A DNA stretch of 64,000 nt from Crassaminicella indica (GCF_019203185.1 NZ_CP078093.1:744001-808000); one strand, 5' to 3'. Positions 17,208-26,005 are shown, counted from the stretch's first letter. The notes: generated by a model from the sequence alone, not told the origin. Program-made: numbers and translations.

Positions 17208-19658
17208 TTATGGTTTAAATCTTTTTAATCTAAGTGCATTTGTAACAACAGATACAGAGCTTAATGACATAGCAGCTCCTGCAAACATTGGATTAAGCTT
17301 AGGACCTCCGAATGCATAAAACAATCCTGCTGCTAACGGAATTCCTAATGAATTATAAAAAAACGCCCAAAATAGATTTTGTTTTATATTTCTAATGGTA
17401 CTTTTACTCAACTTTATTGCAGTAACTACATCTAGCAAATCACTCTTCATCAATACAATATCTGCTGATTCTATGGCAACATCTGTGCCTGACCCTATAG
17501 CTATACCAATATCTGCTGAAGCTAATGCAGGTGCATCATTAATACCATCACCTACCATCGCTACAACTTTCCCTTCTTTTTGTAGCTTTTTTATATTTTC
17601 TGCTTTATGCTCTGGAAGCACTTCTGCAAGAACTCTATCTATACCCACTTGCTTTGCTATACTCTCTGCTGTTCTTTTATTGTCTCCTGTAATCATAACT
17701 ACCTCTATACCCATTTCATGAAGCTTCATAATAGCTTCTTTGCTGCTCTTCTTAACAATATCTGCTACAGCAATAATCCCTGCAAGCTCATTGTCTACTG
17801 CTATATACATAGGCGTTTTTCCTTCAGCTGCAAGTCTATTTGAAGCTTCTTCTAATATAGATAAATCTATACCTTTATCCTTCATTAACTTATTATTTCC
17901 CAATAATACATTTTTATTTTCTACTGTTACTTCTATTCCATGCCCGGGAATAGCATAAAAGCTTTCTACTTTTAATATTTCAATATTTTCTTTTTCTGCA
18001 CCTCTTACAATAGCCTCTCCTAAAGGATGTTCAGAACCCTTCTCCGCAGAAGCTGCGATTTGAAGCAGCTGATTTTTATCTATTTTTCCAGTAGTTATAA
18101 TATCTGTAATCTCTGGTCTTCCCTCTGTAATCGTTCCTGTTTTATCAAATACTATAGTCTGTATTTTATGTGCTCCTTCTAGAGCTTCTCCTCCCTTGAT
18201 TAAAACTCCATATTCTGCACCCTTTCCTGTTCCAACCATAATAGCTGTTGGTGTAGCAAGTCCTAATGCACATGGACAAGCAATCACCATCACAGCAATG
18301 AATATAGTTAAAGAAAATACTGGTGTAGCACCACTTATATACCAAATTAGTGCAGAAAGTAGCGCAATACCAAAAACTACAGGTACAAAATAAGCTGAAA
18401 CAATATCTGCCATTTTTGCAATCGGTGCTTTTGATCCTTGTGCTTCCTCTACCAATTTTATAATCTGAGCAAGGGCCGTATCACTTCCTACCTTTGTTGC
18501 TTTAAACATAATCGCTCCTTGCTTATTAATACTTCCTCCTACAACTCTATCTCCTATCCTCTTTTCTACAGGAATACTCTCTCCTGTAAGCATTGATTCA
18601 TCTACTGAAGTATGTCCTTCTACAACCTCTCCATCTACAGGGATCTTCATTCCCGGTTTTACAACAATCATATCCCCAACGTCTACTTCTTCTATTGGGA
18701 TTTCTATTTCTCTACCATTCTTCATTACAATAGCTGTCTTTGGTGCTAATCCCATCAATTTTTTTATGGCTTCAGATGTTTTTCCCTTGCTGACAGCTTC
18801 TAAGTATTTTCCTAATAAAATCAGAGTAATAATCACCCCTGCTGATTCAAAATACAAATCATGAGCATAGGAAACATCTCCAGTAAAAATTCTATAAGCT
18901 GCATAAAAACCATAAATAACCGCCGCTCCAGTTCCCATAGCTACTAAGGAATCCATAGTTGGACTTTTTCTAAAGATAGCACTAATTCCTTTAGTATAAA
19001 ACTTATTTCCTGCAAACAGTACAGGCAATACCAAAAGTATCTGCACCAACGCAAAGTTCAATGGATTTTTCATTGGATCTATGCTTTCTGGCAAGCTTAA
19101 TCCAATCATAGGTCCCATAGCAATATACAATAAGGGCACTGCAAATATGAAAGACAGTATAAATTTTTTCTTTAAAGTATACATTTCTTTTTCTTGAGTT
19201 TCTTTGTTTTTATCCTTCATATCCTTTTTTTCAATTTCAGCTGGAGTATAACCTGCTTTTTTTATTGCTCCCTTTATATCTGATATTCTCACCTTGCTCG
19301 CATCATAAACTACAACCGCCTTGTTTGTAGCAATATTTACATTTACAGACTTTATTCCATCTAATTTGTTGATTGCCCGATCAACAGCTCCTACACAAGC
19401 CGCTCAGGTCATTCCTTCTATTCCTATAATGATTTCCTTTGTATCTTCCTCATCTGTTGCTTCATATCCTGCTTTTTTTACAGCACTTTTTATATCCTCT
19501 AGCTGTATTTTTGTCTCATCGTATGTGACAACCAACTTTTCTGTAGCAAAGTTTACATTCGCATCTGTCACACCCTCTAGCTTTTTCACAGCTCTTTCAG
19601 CTGCTTTTGCACACGCTGCACAACTCATTCCCTCTATTTTAAGTATTTTTAACAACAT
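17208..19658 (-). CDS. copA: Cu+-exporting P1B-type ATPase CopA with an in-frame TGA at a metal-site Cys (candidate selenoprotein)
   Basis: 816 aa if the TGA at 19404-19406 is read through. HMA domain 1 has GMSC-AAC at residues 10-16. HMA domain 2 (about 78-145) has GMT-TGA-AAC at 82-88, where every normal homologue has Cys. Then follow the transmembrane core, TGES (about 358-361), the ion channel CPC (461-463), the phosphorylation site DKTGT (Asp505) and a [10 protein letters not shown] hinge. Reading frame and homology continue unbroken on both sides of the TGA, with no ribosome site for a restart. A 7-bp hairpin starts about 18 bases after the TGA, as for a bacterial SECIS. So residue 85 is probably selenocysteine; otherwise this is a nonsense allele leaving an 84 aa CopZ-like fragment. 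ATG at 19658 has AAGGAGGTGCGAG; a CsoR operator lies upstream. First gene of copA-copZ-csoR. Confidence 0.88.
19366..19406 (-). promoter_or_regulatory. candidate bacterial SECIS element in copA
   Basis: Minus strand: TGA (19406-19404), 24 bases, then loop CGGGCA closed by the perfect stem GTTGAT / ATCAAC (19368-19385), extended one further T-A pair outward. A G-containing loop 16-37 bases after the UGA is the published shape of bacterial SECIS elements. The loop sequence and spacing were read directly; function is inferred. Confidence 0.6.
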
Positions 19659-19674
19659 CTCGCACCTCCTTATA

Positions 19675-19694
19675 CTATACCCCCCTACGGTACA
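19675..19694 (-). promoter_or_regulatory. CsoR operator upstream of copA
   Basis: GTACCGTAGGGGGGTATAG on the minus strand closely resembles the pseudo-palindromic G/C-tract operator of CsoR repressors. It lies 17-36 bases before the copA start, between ribosome site and promoter region. Confidence 0.75.
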
Positions 19695-19871
19695 TATTCA
19701 TATTATAATTCTTTTTTTGGTTTGTCAAGTAGAATTAACACTTTTAGTTTTTCCAAAACTAATTTACTTATGTAACCCACTTTTCATTTTTGTTGTAGCA
19801 CAACACTTTTACATTGCATATGTTATAACTGAGAGAACAAAAATAATCTAAAATTACAAGGGGGAAATACA

Positions 19872-20189
19872 ATGTCTAGATGTGATGATTATATGAAGGA
19901 TTATGATAAGGATTACGGCAATGATTATGAATGTCCAATGTATCCTCAGATGCCTATGATGGGTGGTATGCCTTGTCCTCAAATGCCTATGATGGGCGGA
20001 ATGCCTTATCCTCAAATGCCCATGATGGGTGGTATGCCTTATCCTCAGATGCCTATGTGCCCTCCTATGATGGGAGAAGAAGACATGAAGGATTTATGCT
20101 GTGCAGAACACATGAATGAATATATGGCTTATATGTGCAAGGCTGAAGCTTGCAAAATACGCGCTATGCAATGTATGTATAAAAAATAA
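19872..20189 (+). CDS. Met/Pro-rich tandem-repeat protein
   Basis: 105 aa. An acidic, Tyr/Asp-rich head with several Cys is followed by three and a half copies of a 12-residue unit MPYPQMPMMGG (about residues 28-70), and then a tail with CC, CKAEACK and CMYKK. There are about 25 methionines and 8 cysteines. No signal peptide or membrane segment. The ribosome site is ACAAGGGGGAAATACA. It is divergent from copA, about 210 bases away. Met- and Cys-rich repeats can bind Cu(I), and the position suggests copper handling. A spore-coat protein of low complexity is the main alternative. Confidence 0.75.
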   Translation: MSRCDDYMKDYDKDYGNDYECPMYPQMPMMGGMPCPQMPMMGGMPYPQMPMMGGMPYPQMPMCPPMMGEEDMKDLCCAEHMNEYMAYMCKAEACKIRAMQCMYKK

Positions 20190-20192
20190 TCG

Positions 20193-20226
20193 AAAAGGTT
20201 TCTCATAATCGAGAAACCTTTTTTCT
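20193..20226. terminator. bidirectional terminator
   Basis: Stem AAAAGGTTTCTC / GAGAAACCTTTT, between the convergent Met-rich and YhcN genes. Confidence 0.85.
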
Positions 20227-20737
20227 AGAATAAAGCTTTTATTTGATTTACAAATTCTCTAACATCTCTTCCATTCATAATACTAGTTCTAAAGCCTCTT
20301 AATCTTTTTACTCTATCTTCCTCCGATGTAACATATACTCTTACTATACTAGGCATTTTTTCTCTTACTTTACTTGCAATTCTAGTTTGCATCGCCTTCA
20401 TATTCTCAATAGGCACTCCAGTATCAGTATCTACTCCTACATAACAAGTATCCCTATCTAAAATAACTACTGCATCTTCTATTCCTGACATTCTTTCAAT
20501 TTCTCTTTCTAAAGCTACATTTTCACCTTTCTTATTAACAGCATAATCTCTCATCCTATTTGGGATATTATCATAAGTTAAATTTCTTTGATCATTATAT
20601 CTTTCTGGAACTACTTTATTTTTATATCTATCTACTTCTGGAACAGGTCTTCTAGCTGGTGTACAGCCTAAAGCCAAAAATGCTGCAAAAATAGAAATCA
20701 CTGCGATTACAAAAATACATTTTATCCTTTTGCTCAA
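20225..20737 (-). CDS. YhcN/YlaJ family sporulation lipoprotein
   Basis: 170 aa with a lipoprotein signal peptide (lipobox FLALGC at about residues 20-25). The body matches the YhcN/YlaJ family: ALEREIERMSGIEDAVVILDRDTCYVGVDTD and the later REKMPSIVRVYVTSEED. Members lie in the forespore or spore inner membrane and affect germination or outgrowth. AGGAGAATTGC precedes the start. It follows the htrA-like gene on the same strand, but a terminator lies between, so it is probably transcribed alone, perhaps from a sporulation sigma promoter. Confidence 0.88.
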   Translation of the reverse strand: MSKRIKCIFVIAVISIFAAFLALGCTPARRPVPEVDRYKNKVVPERYNDQRNLTYDNIPNRMRDYAVNKKGENVALEREIERMSGIEDAVVILDRDTCYVGVDTDTGVPIENMKAMQTRIASKVREKMPSIVRVYVTSEEDRVKRLRGFRTSIMNGRDVREFVNQIKALF

Positions 20738-20857
20738 AGCAATTCTCCTTTCTATTTTTATTATTCTACATTATTATTTTCTGTCTTTTTTCTTTTTATA
20801 TGGCTTGAAACTTTAACTAATATTTGTATTATTTCTCAAATATAAAAAACACAAAAA

Positions 20858-20885
20858 AAATAAGCCAGCATTTTTACTGGCTTAA
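20858..20885 (-). terminator. terminator of the htrA-like gene
   Basis: Stem TAAGCCAG / CTGGCTTA with loop TAAAAATG. Read leftward it ends in a run of T residues. Confidence 0.85.
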
Positions 20886-22078
20886 TAATTTTTTGGTATT
20901 CTTTCTAATTTTATTTTTAAAGTCTTTTCTTCATCATTTCTCATAATTTTAATATTTGCAGTATCGCCTGGTCTATATTTATATAACTCTTTTACCAATT
21001 GAGTCATGCTATTTATTTTCTTGTCCTCTATACCAATGATTACATCACCTGTCCTTAAACCTCCCTTTGCTGCTGGAGAACCTTTATATACCCTTGCTAT
21101 ATATATTCCTTCATCCGTAATCAAATCTATTCCTGTACTTCTTTCAAATATATCTACATTTATCCCCTGAATACCCATATATACCTTTCTGAATTCTCCT
21201 TTTTCTATAAACTGATCTACAATAGGTTTTGCTATATTGATTGGAATAGCAAAGCCTAATCCTTCTCCAGATTTGATTTTAGCTGTATTGATTCCAATAA
21301 CTTCTCCTTTGCTGTTGAGAAGTGGTCCTCCACTATTTCCTGGATTAATAGAAGCATCTGTTTGGATTAAATTTTCAATTCTTTCATTTTCATTTATTTC
21401 TACACTTCTATTTAGTCCACTAATAATTCCTGATGTAACTGTTTTTTCAAACTCCATTCCTAAAGGATTACCTATAGCAATAGCAATCTCTCCAACCTGC
21501 AAATCATCAGAGTTTCCTAAATCTGCTGGGACTACCTTGACACCATCTACCTTTATCACTGCTAAATCTAATGCAGCATCGCTCCAAAGTATTTTTGCAT
21601 CTTTTTTCTTTCCATTATCAAATAATACCTTTAACTCTTCAACATTTCCATTATGCACCACATGTGCATTTGTAAGTATATAGCCTCTTTTATCTACTAT
21701 AACACCTGTTCCTAATCCTTTTGCTGTTCGTGGTCCAAAGAAAAAATCTCTTTCAATACTTGTTGTTGTAATCCCTACAACAGATGGCATAGCCTTTTTG
21801 GCTACAGCAGATACTAAAAACTCTGTACTCTTAGGATTTACATGAATTACTTGCTTTATATCTGGACCAAAATAATTTTGTGGATAAGGAATCAACTTTC
21901 CAAATACATATACAGGCATTACATAGCTTGAAATGACTCCCCCTATAAGTGCTGAAATCAAAATAACCACCACAAGGCTTAAATTTCTTCGTTTTCTAGG
22001 CTTTTTTTCCACTTTGTCTTCTACATAAGTAATTACAGGTACATCAATAATTTCTTGCTCTCTTTGTCTATTTTCCAT
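20882..22078 (-). CDS. htrA: HtrA/DegP-like membrane-anchored serine protease with PDZ domain
   Basis: 398 aa. One N-terminal membrane anchor (SLVVVILISALIGGVISSYVM) follows a short basic cytoplasmic tail. The trypsin-like domain has the catalytic triad visible as TNAHVV (His), LDLAVIKV (Asp) and NPGNSGGPLL (Ser). A C-terminal PDZ domain contains GVRTGDVI-like GLRTGDVIIGIEDKKI. It degrades misfolded extracytoplasmic proteins. The start at 22078 has GAGGTGGTGATTTT; the frame is open further upstream without a ribosome site. It lies downstream of a response regulator/kinase pair, as in CssRS-HtrA-type envelope stress control, but a 220-base palindromic repeat separates them. Confidence 0.92.
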   Translation of the reverse strand: MENRQREQEIIDVPVITYVEDKVEKKPRKRRNLSLVVVILISALIGGVISSYVMPVYVFGKLIPYPQNYFGPDIKQVIHVNPKSTEFLVSAVAKKAMPSVVGITTTSIERDFFFGPRTAKGLGTGVIVDKRGYILTNAHVVHNGNVEELKVLFDNGKKKDAKILWSDAALDLAVIKVDGVKVVPADLGNSDDLQVGEIAIAIGNPLGMEFEKTVTSGIISGLNRSVEINENERIENLIQTDASINPGNSGGPLLNSKGEVIGINTAKIKSGEGLGFAIPINIAKPIVDQFIEKGEFRKVYMGIQGINVDIFERSTGIDLITDEGIYIARVYKGSPAAKGGLRTGDVIIGIEDKKINSMTQLVKELYKYRPGDTANIKIMRNDEEKTLKIKLERIPKNY

Positions 22079-22100
22079 AAAATCACCACCTCGTATAATA

Positions 22101-22319
22101 TAGATAAACAACATCAACATTAAAAAGAAATATATAAAGATAAGTGAATGACTTCGATAACTTTTGTAAAAAAACTTACTGAAATTTCATGAAAAATACG
22201 TTAAGAACCTTCATTGTTTGAACGAAGTGAGTTTTGAAGGTTTAGTATTTTTCATGGAATGAAGTTTAGTTTTTTCAAAAGTTATCTGGAATGAACTGTT
22301 CTTTATATTTCGTTTTGAT
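22101..22319. repeat. complete dispersed palindromic repeat, copy B (MITE-like)
   Basis: About 219 bases forming one long imperfect palindrome. Outer left GATAACTTTTGTAAAAAAACT (22156-22175) pairs with right AGTTTTTTCAAAAGTTATC (22269-22285). Inner CATGAAAAATAC pairs with GTATTTTTCATG, and AACCTTCA with TGAAGGTT. Outermost GAAATATATAAAG pairs imperfectly with CTTTATATTTC. Fragments occur at 3182, 12732, 25937, 32722, 57129, 58021 and 58547. It contains no ORF and fills most of the 304-base gap between the kinase and htrA. Confidence 0.85.
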
Positions 22320-22381
22320 ATCGTCCATCTTTATTTTAAAAAAAGGTTATGAACAAAATATGAATAAATTGTGAACAAAAA

Positions 22382-23797
22382 CTAATTTTCCTTTACTGCT
22401 ACAGAAAATGTAAAGGTTGTTCCTAATCCCAGCTCACTTTCAACCTTTATTGTTTCTTTATGACGATCGATTATTTTCTTTACAATATATAATCCTAACC
22501 CTGTACCTTTTTCATTTCTATCTCTTGATTGATCTGCTTTATAAAATTGGTCCCATATCCTTTGCTGTACTTCTTTTTTCATACCTATTCCGTTATCTTG
22601 AATTTCCACCCATACTTTATTATTAAGAAAATATGTTTTTATATTTAGTTTTCCAGCTTCCTTCATAAACTTCATCGCATTATCCAGCAAATTGATGAGT
22701 ACCTGCTCATAAGCATCTTTATCTGCAAAAACCATTTGTTTCTCTTTTTGAAGATCAATATTTACCTCTATTCCTTTTTTATTGATCTCCTCTTCATATT
22801 TTATAAGTGTTCTTACAATAAGCTCATTTATATCAAATATCTGAGGATATATTGGATACTTATCAGACTCCATTTTTTGTATATCTAATAAATTAGCTAT
22901 TAATTGATTCAGTCTCTTTGTTTCTCTTAAAATAATATTCAAATACTTCTCTTGTTCATTCTCTTTTATAGTTCCATCTACCATTCCCTGTACAAAGCCT
23001 TTTATTAATGTTAGAGGAGATCTCAATTCATGTGCAACCGAAGATATAAAGCTTCTTCTATTTTCTTCTATTTTCTCTAATTTATCTGCCATAGCATTAA
23101 AAGTCTTTGTAACCTTACCAATCTCATCATCATTTTCATAGCTTTTAACCCTTTGGCTAAAATCACCCTCTGCCAGTTTTTGAGCTACTTGTCCCATTGC
23201 TCTTATCGGTGCTGATAATTTTCTTGAAACAATATATAATATAATAAAGGATATAAAAAATGAAACCATCATAGCAGTCCATATAATTTTATGGACTTCT
23301 CTTATAGCTTTTGTAATTTCATACAAAGGCGAATGCATAATGATTGCATTATCCACTCTTCCATTTACAAATATGGGTACACCAACGGTTAACATAGGAG
23401 TTTTTCCAATCTCTTCATAAGTTCCTTTTTTTACAATAGTATGTCCTTTTAATACCTCTAGCATGTCTTTTGTTGTAATCTGTTTTCCAATCCATTTTTC
23501 TTCATCGCTAGAAACCCCGTAAATAATTCCACGTTTGTCAATAATCCATATTCGAGTATTTAAAAAACGCTCTACTGCTTGTAGCTCTAGGTTTAATCTT
23601 TCTTGACTAATATATCCATTTAGATAATCGATTACTAGATCATTTATCTTGTTGCCTTCTTCAATTAATAATCGCTCAGTTTTATTGAAGAAATAACTTC
23701 CAAAAAGCTGCGAAAAAAGCAATCCTAAAAGCAAAAAAGTTATCACAATAATGACAAAATACGTGCTTAAAAGTTTCTTAAAAACAGTATTAAACAT
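22382..23797 (-). CDS. two-component sensor histidine kinase
   Basis: 471 aa HK with two membrane segments (about 10-32 and 172-192) flanking an extracellular sensor region of about 140 residues. A HAMP domain follows (SRKLSAPIRAMGQVAQKLAEGDF), then a dimerisation/H-box SSVAHELRSPLTLIKGF and an ATPase domain with N, G1 (DNGIGM) and G2 (GTGLGLYIVKK) boxes. It phosphorylates the upstream-encoded OmpR-type regulator, whose gene it overlaps by 8 bases. Downstream htrA suggests an envelope-stress stimulus. Confidence 0.93.
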   Translation of the reverse strand: MFNTVFKKLLSTYFVIIVITFLLLGLLFSQLFGSYFFNKTERLLIEEGNKINDLVIDYLNGYISQERLNLELQAVERFLNTRIWIIDKRGIIYGVSSDEEKWIGKQITTKDMLEVLKGHTIVKKGTYEEIGKTPMLTVGVPIFVNGRVDNAIIMHSPLYEITKAIREVHKIIWTAMMVSFFISFIILYIVSRKLSAPIRAMGQVAQKLAEGDFSQRVKSYENDDEIGKVTKTFNAMADKLEKIEENRRSFISSVAHELRSPLTLIKGFVQGMVDGTIKENEQEKYLNIILRETKRLNQLIANLLDIQKMESDKYPIYPQIFDINELIVRTLIKYEEEINKKGIEVNIDLQKEKQMVFADKDAYEQVLINLLDNAMKFMKEAGKLNIKTYFLNNKVWVEIQDNGIGMKKEVQQRIWDQFYKADQSRDRNEKGTGLGLYIVKKIIDRHKETIKVESELGLGTTFTFSVAVKEN

Positions 23798-24482
23798 TCC
23801 CTTTCACCTCAAATTTATATCCTACCCCCCATACAGTCTTTATTTCATACTGATCTTTTAAGATCTCTAATTTTTTACGTAATCTTTTAATATGTACATC
23901 TATAGTTCTATTGTCTCCATCAAAATCAAAGCCCCATATATTTTCAATAAGCTGTTCTCTTGTAAAAACTCTATTTCGATTTTTGACAAGAAAATATAAA
24001 AGCTCCATCTCTTTTGGAGGCAATGAAAAGGTCTTATCTTGTATTTTTACTACATAAAGATCCATATCAATGAAAAGATTAGGTAAAATAATCTGTCTTT
24101 CAGCCAAGCTTTGGTTGTTTGTTCTTCTTAAAACAGCTTCCACTCTTGCAACTAATTCACGTGCATCAAATGGCTTTACCATATAATCATCAGCACCTAA
24201 TCTTAGTCCTAAAACCTTGTCAAATGTATCTCCCTTTGCAGTAAGCATAATAATAGGTACATTGCTTATTCTTTTTAACTCCCTGCAAACATCCCATCCA
24301 TCCATTTTAGGTAGCATAATATCTAGAATGACAAAATCAGGTGTCTCTTCTTTAAATGTTTTTATTGCAGCTAGTCCATTATGAACACTGATTACCTTAT
24401 ACCCTTCTTTTTTTAAGTAAAGCTCTATTAATTCACAAATATTATGATCATCATCTACTATAAGTATTTTTTTATCAGACAT
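23790..24482 (-). CDS. OmpR/PhoB-type response regulator
   Basis: 230 aa. The receiver domain has DDD near residue 10, the phospho-acceptor Asp in FVILDIMLPKMDGW (about 53), the Thr in IMLTAKGD and the Lys in YMVKPFDARE. The C-terminal winged helix (about 130-225) shows LPPKEMELLYFLVKNRNRVFTREQL and DVHIKRLRKKLE. Transcription factor paired with the kinase that follows. Ribosome site GAGGGAGGGGAGAGGT. First gene of the operon. Confidence 0.94.
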   Translation of the reverse strand: MSDKKILIVDDDHNICELIELYLKKEGYKVISVHNGLAAIKTFKEETPDFVILDIMLPKMDGWDVCRELKRISNVPIIMLTAKGDTFDKVLGLRLGADDYMVKPFDARELVARVEAVLRRTNNQSLAERQIILPNLFIDMDLYVVKIQDKTFSLPPKEMELLYFLVKNRNRVFTREQLIENIWGFDFDGDNRTIDVHIKRLRKKLEILKDQYEIKTVWGVGYKFEVKGNV

Positions 24483-24673
24483 ACCTCTCCCTCCTCTATA
24501 TGATTTTATTATATCACTTATAGGAGCTCTTATATTTTTATCCTATGTTAAATAACAACCTGTGCTTATTCCTAAGTTCATTCCAATATGTTACAATTAT
24601 AATTGAGACAATACAAAGCTATAATTTTTAATCATTATAAAATAACTAAAAATCTATTTAAGGAGATGAGCCT

Positions 24674-24940
24674 ATGAGCGAAAATTTTAAATTCTATCAA
24701 AACAGTAAATGTGAATATTTTCCCTGTCACAAAGTAAAAGATGAAAAAAGCTTCAATTGTCTGTTCTGCTTCTGTCCGCTATATATGTTAAAAGATAAAT
24801 GTGGTGGCAATTTCACTTATACAAATGGTGTAAAGGATTGCAGCAATTGTTTGATTCCTCATAGCAAAGGAGCTTATGATTACATTATGTCTAAAATGAA
24901 TGAAGTCATTCGTATTGGTAGTGAACGTGATGAAGAATAA
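24674..24940 (+). CDS. cysteine-rich small domain protein
   Basis: 88 aa, with Cys at CEYFPCHK, FNCLFCFCPLY, KCGG and DCSNCLIPHS, the pattern of the 'cysteine-rich small domain' family, which probably binds a metal. In other genomes relatives occur next to or fused with cobalamin-biosynthesis genes. No signal peptide. AAGGAGATGAGCCT precedes the ATG. Monocistronic with a terminator at the stop. The exact ligand is unknown. Confidence 0.82.
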   Translation: MSENFKFYQNSKCEYFPCHKVKDEKSFNCLFCFCPLYMLKDKCGGNFTYTNGVKDCSNCLIPHSKGAYDYIMSKMNEVIRIGSERDEE

Positions 24941-24967
24941 CAGGTAGAAAATTACCTGTTATTCTAT
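24938..24967. terminator. bidirectional terminator
   Basis: Stem GAATAACAGGTA / TACCTGTTATTC between convergent small genes. Confidence 0.82.
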
Positions 24968-25300
24968 TTTTTCATCAATAATATATTCATCTAATATTTC
25001 CATTAACTCTTCCATACATTCATCCCATATCTCAAAATCTAAGTCATAGGAATATTCCTCCCAATTAGAAGAAAGGATAATTGTAGCATTTGTTACATTT
25101 TCTAAGTTTTCTGTATTCACAATCATCATTCTTTGTGATTTTCCCCTTGAATAAAATTTTTCAAAAACGACACTTCCAAATCCAATATTTTCTTTAATTT
25201 GATGATATTCGTAATGTATCAAGTCCCCATCTATTTCCCCCATTAAAAGCTCTAACGCTTCTTTCGGAGTTATTGATAGAGATACTATTCTGATACACAT
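24959..25300 (-). CDS. DUF6054-like small protein
   Basis: 113 aa acidic soluble protein. The pattern SLSITPKEALELL... then GSVVFEKFYSRGKSQRMMIV...NATIILSS resembles the small clostridial DUF6054 family, for which no function is known. The C-terminus is strongly acidic and helical. AGGGAGGGTATATT precedes the ATG. Neighbours do not suggest a role. The family call is from memory of the pattern and is moderate. Confidence 0.6.
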   Translation of the reverse strand: MCIRIVSLSITPKEALELLMGEIDGDLIHYEYHQIKENIGFGSVVFEKFYSRGKSQRMMIVNTENLENVTNATIILSSNWEEYSYDLDFEIWDECMEELMEILDEYIIDEKIE

Positions 25301-25315
25301 AATATACCCTCCCTA

Positions 25316-25644
25316 AACGCTTTATTTTATCTATATTCAAAAAAACACAAAAGTTTCAATGAAATTAAAATGTTTTAGTATTTTTCATCGTGTAAAGGGA
25401 TGCCTCAAAATCAATAATTCATAAATAGTACAAAAAATTTAAAATACTCCTGTATTTTCAGTTTCTATTCTGCCACATATAAACAACAATCAACAAGGAA
25501 ATTATTCATAATAGAATAATTTTTTGAAATTATTTACAAAATCCAAAAAAAGTAGTATCATATATATAGTAGATATTAAGAAAATTTGTTTGATTGCGCA
25601 CTACATTTTGTATAATGTCATTTTAAGGGAAAAGGGATGGGATT
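25316..25644. other. non-coding gap upstream of the Spo0E-like gene
   Basis: AT-rich, no supportable ORF. GTTTTAGTATTTTTCATCG (25372-25390) resembles the inner right arm of the dispersed repeat (22242-22255) and may be a remnant. The last 60 bases contain the likely promoter of the Spo0E-like gene. Confidence 0.4.
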
Positions 25645-25815
25645 ATGGAAAAAACAAAAGAAATGAGGCGAAAAATAGAAGATTTACGCAGAAGCTTATA
25701 TGATTTAATCGGACAAAACAATAAATTAGTTGCAGCAGAAGTAGTTTTTGTCAGTCAAGAATTAGACAAGGTGTTAAATGAATATGATATGATTATAAAA
25801 ACACAGATCGCATAA
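25645..25815 (+). CDS. Spo0E-like aspartyl-phosphate phosphatase
   Basis: 56 aa, two helices. The signature VSQELDKVLNEYD at residues 36-48 is the SQELD motif of Spo0E-type phosphatases, which dephosphorylate Spo0A~P and hold back sporulation. The length is typical. Ribosome site AAAGGGATGGGATT. It stands alone and is followed by a terminator. It supports assignment of the organism to spore-formers. Confidence 0.85.
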   Translation: MEKTKEMRRKIEDLRRSLYDLIGQNNKLVAAEVVFVSQELDKVLNEYDMIIKTQIA

Positions 25816-25897
25816 AAGCTATCAATTTTTTCCTTTTTCAATTTAGCATTCGTTGTATTGAGGGATTAAACATTAATTTAGAAGATGTATTTAAATA

Positions 25898-25938
25898 ATA
25901 AACCAGGTGGGAATACCTACCTGGTTTGTTTTTTTATA
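25898..25938 (+). terminator. terminator after the Spo0E-like gene
   Basis: Stem AAACCAGGTGGG / CCTACCTGGTTT with a short loop and long T-run. Confidence 0.82.
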
Positions 25939-26005
25939 AAAGTTATCAAAGTCATTCACTTATATTTATATATTTCTTTTTTACTGTTAATGTTGTTTAT
26001 CTATA
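25937..26005. repeat. dispersed intergenic repeat, copy D (left arm, inverted)
   Basis: Reverse complement of the left arm of the complete repeat (22101-22168): shares AAAAGTTATC, AAGTCATTCACTTAT, TATATATTTCTTTT and AATG...GTTGTTTATCTA. It lies between the Spo0E terminator and the chemoreceptor promoter. Confidence 0.8.

Noticed and set aside
17208-19292. CopA as a shorter 694 aa protein starting at GTG 19292, with a separate upstream 84 aa HMA gene
   Set aside because: Both parts are in the same frame, homology is continuous through the TGA, and no ribosome site precedes 19292. A read-through (Sec) gene or a nonsense allele explains it better.
19380-19406. SECIS hairpin made from the bases immediately after the TGA (GCGGCT / AGCTGT, loop TGTGTAGG)
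   Set aside because: The loop would begin only about 6 bases after the TGA, too close for known bacterial SECIS geometry. The hairpin at 19368-19385 fits better.
19955-20070. Short tandem repeats as a possible CRISPR array
   Set aside because: The repeats are in-frame coding units of the Met-rich protein and have no spacers.
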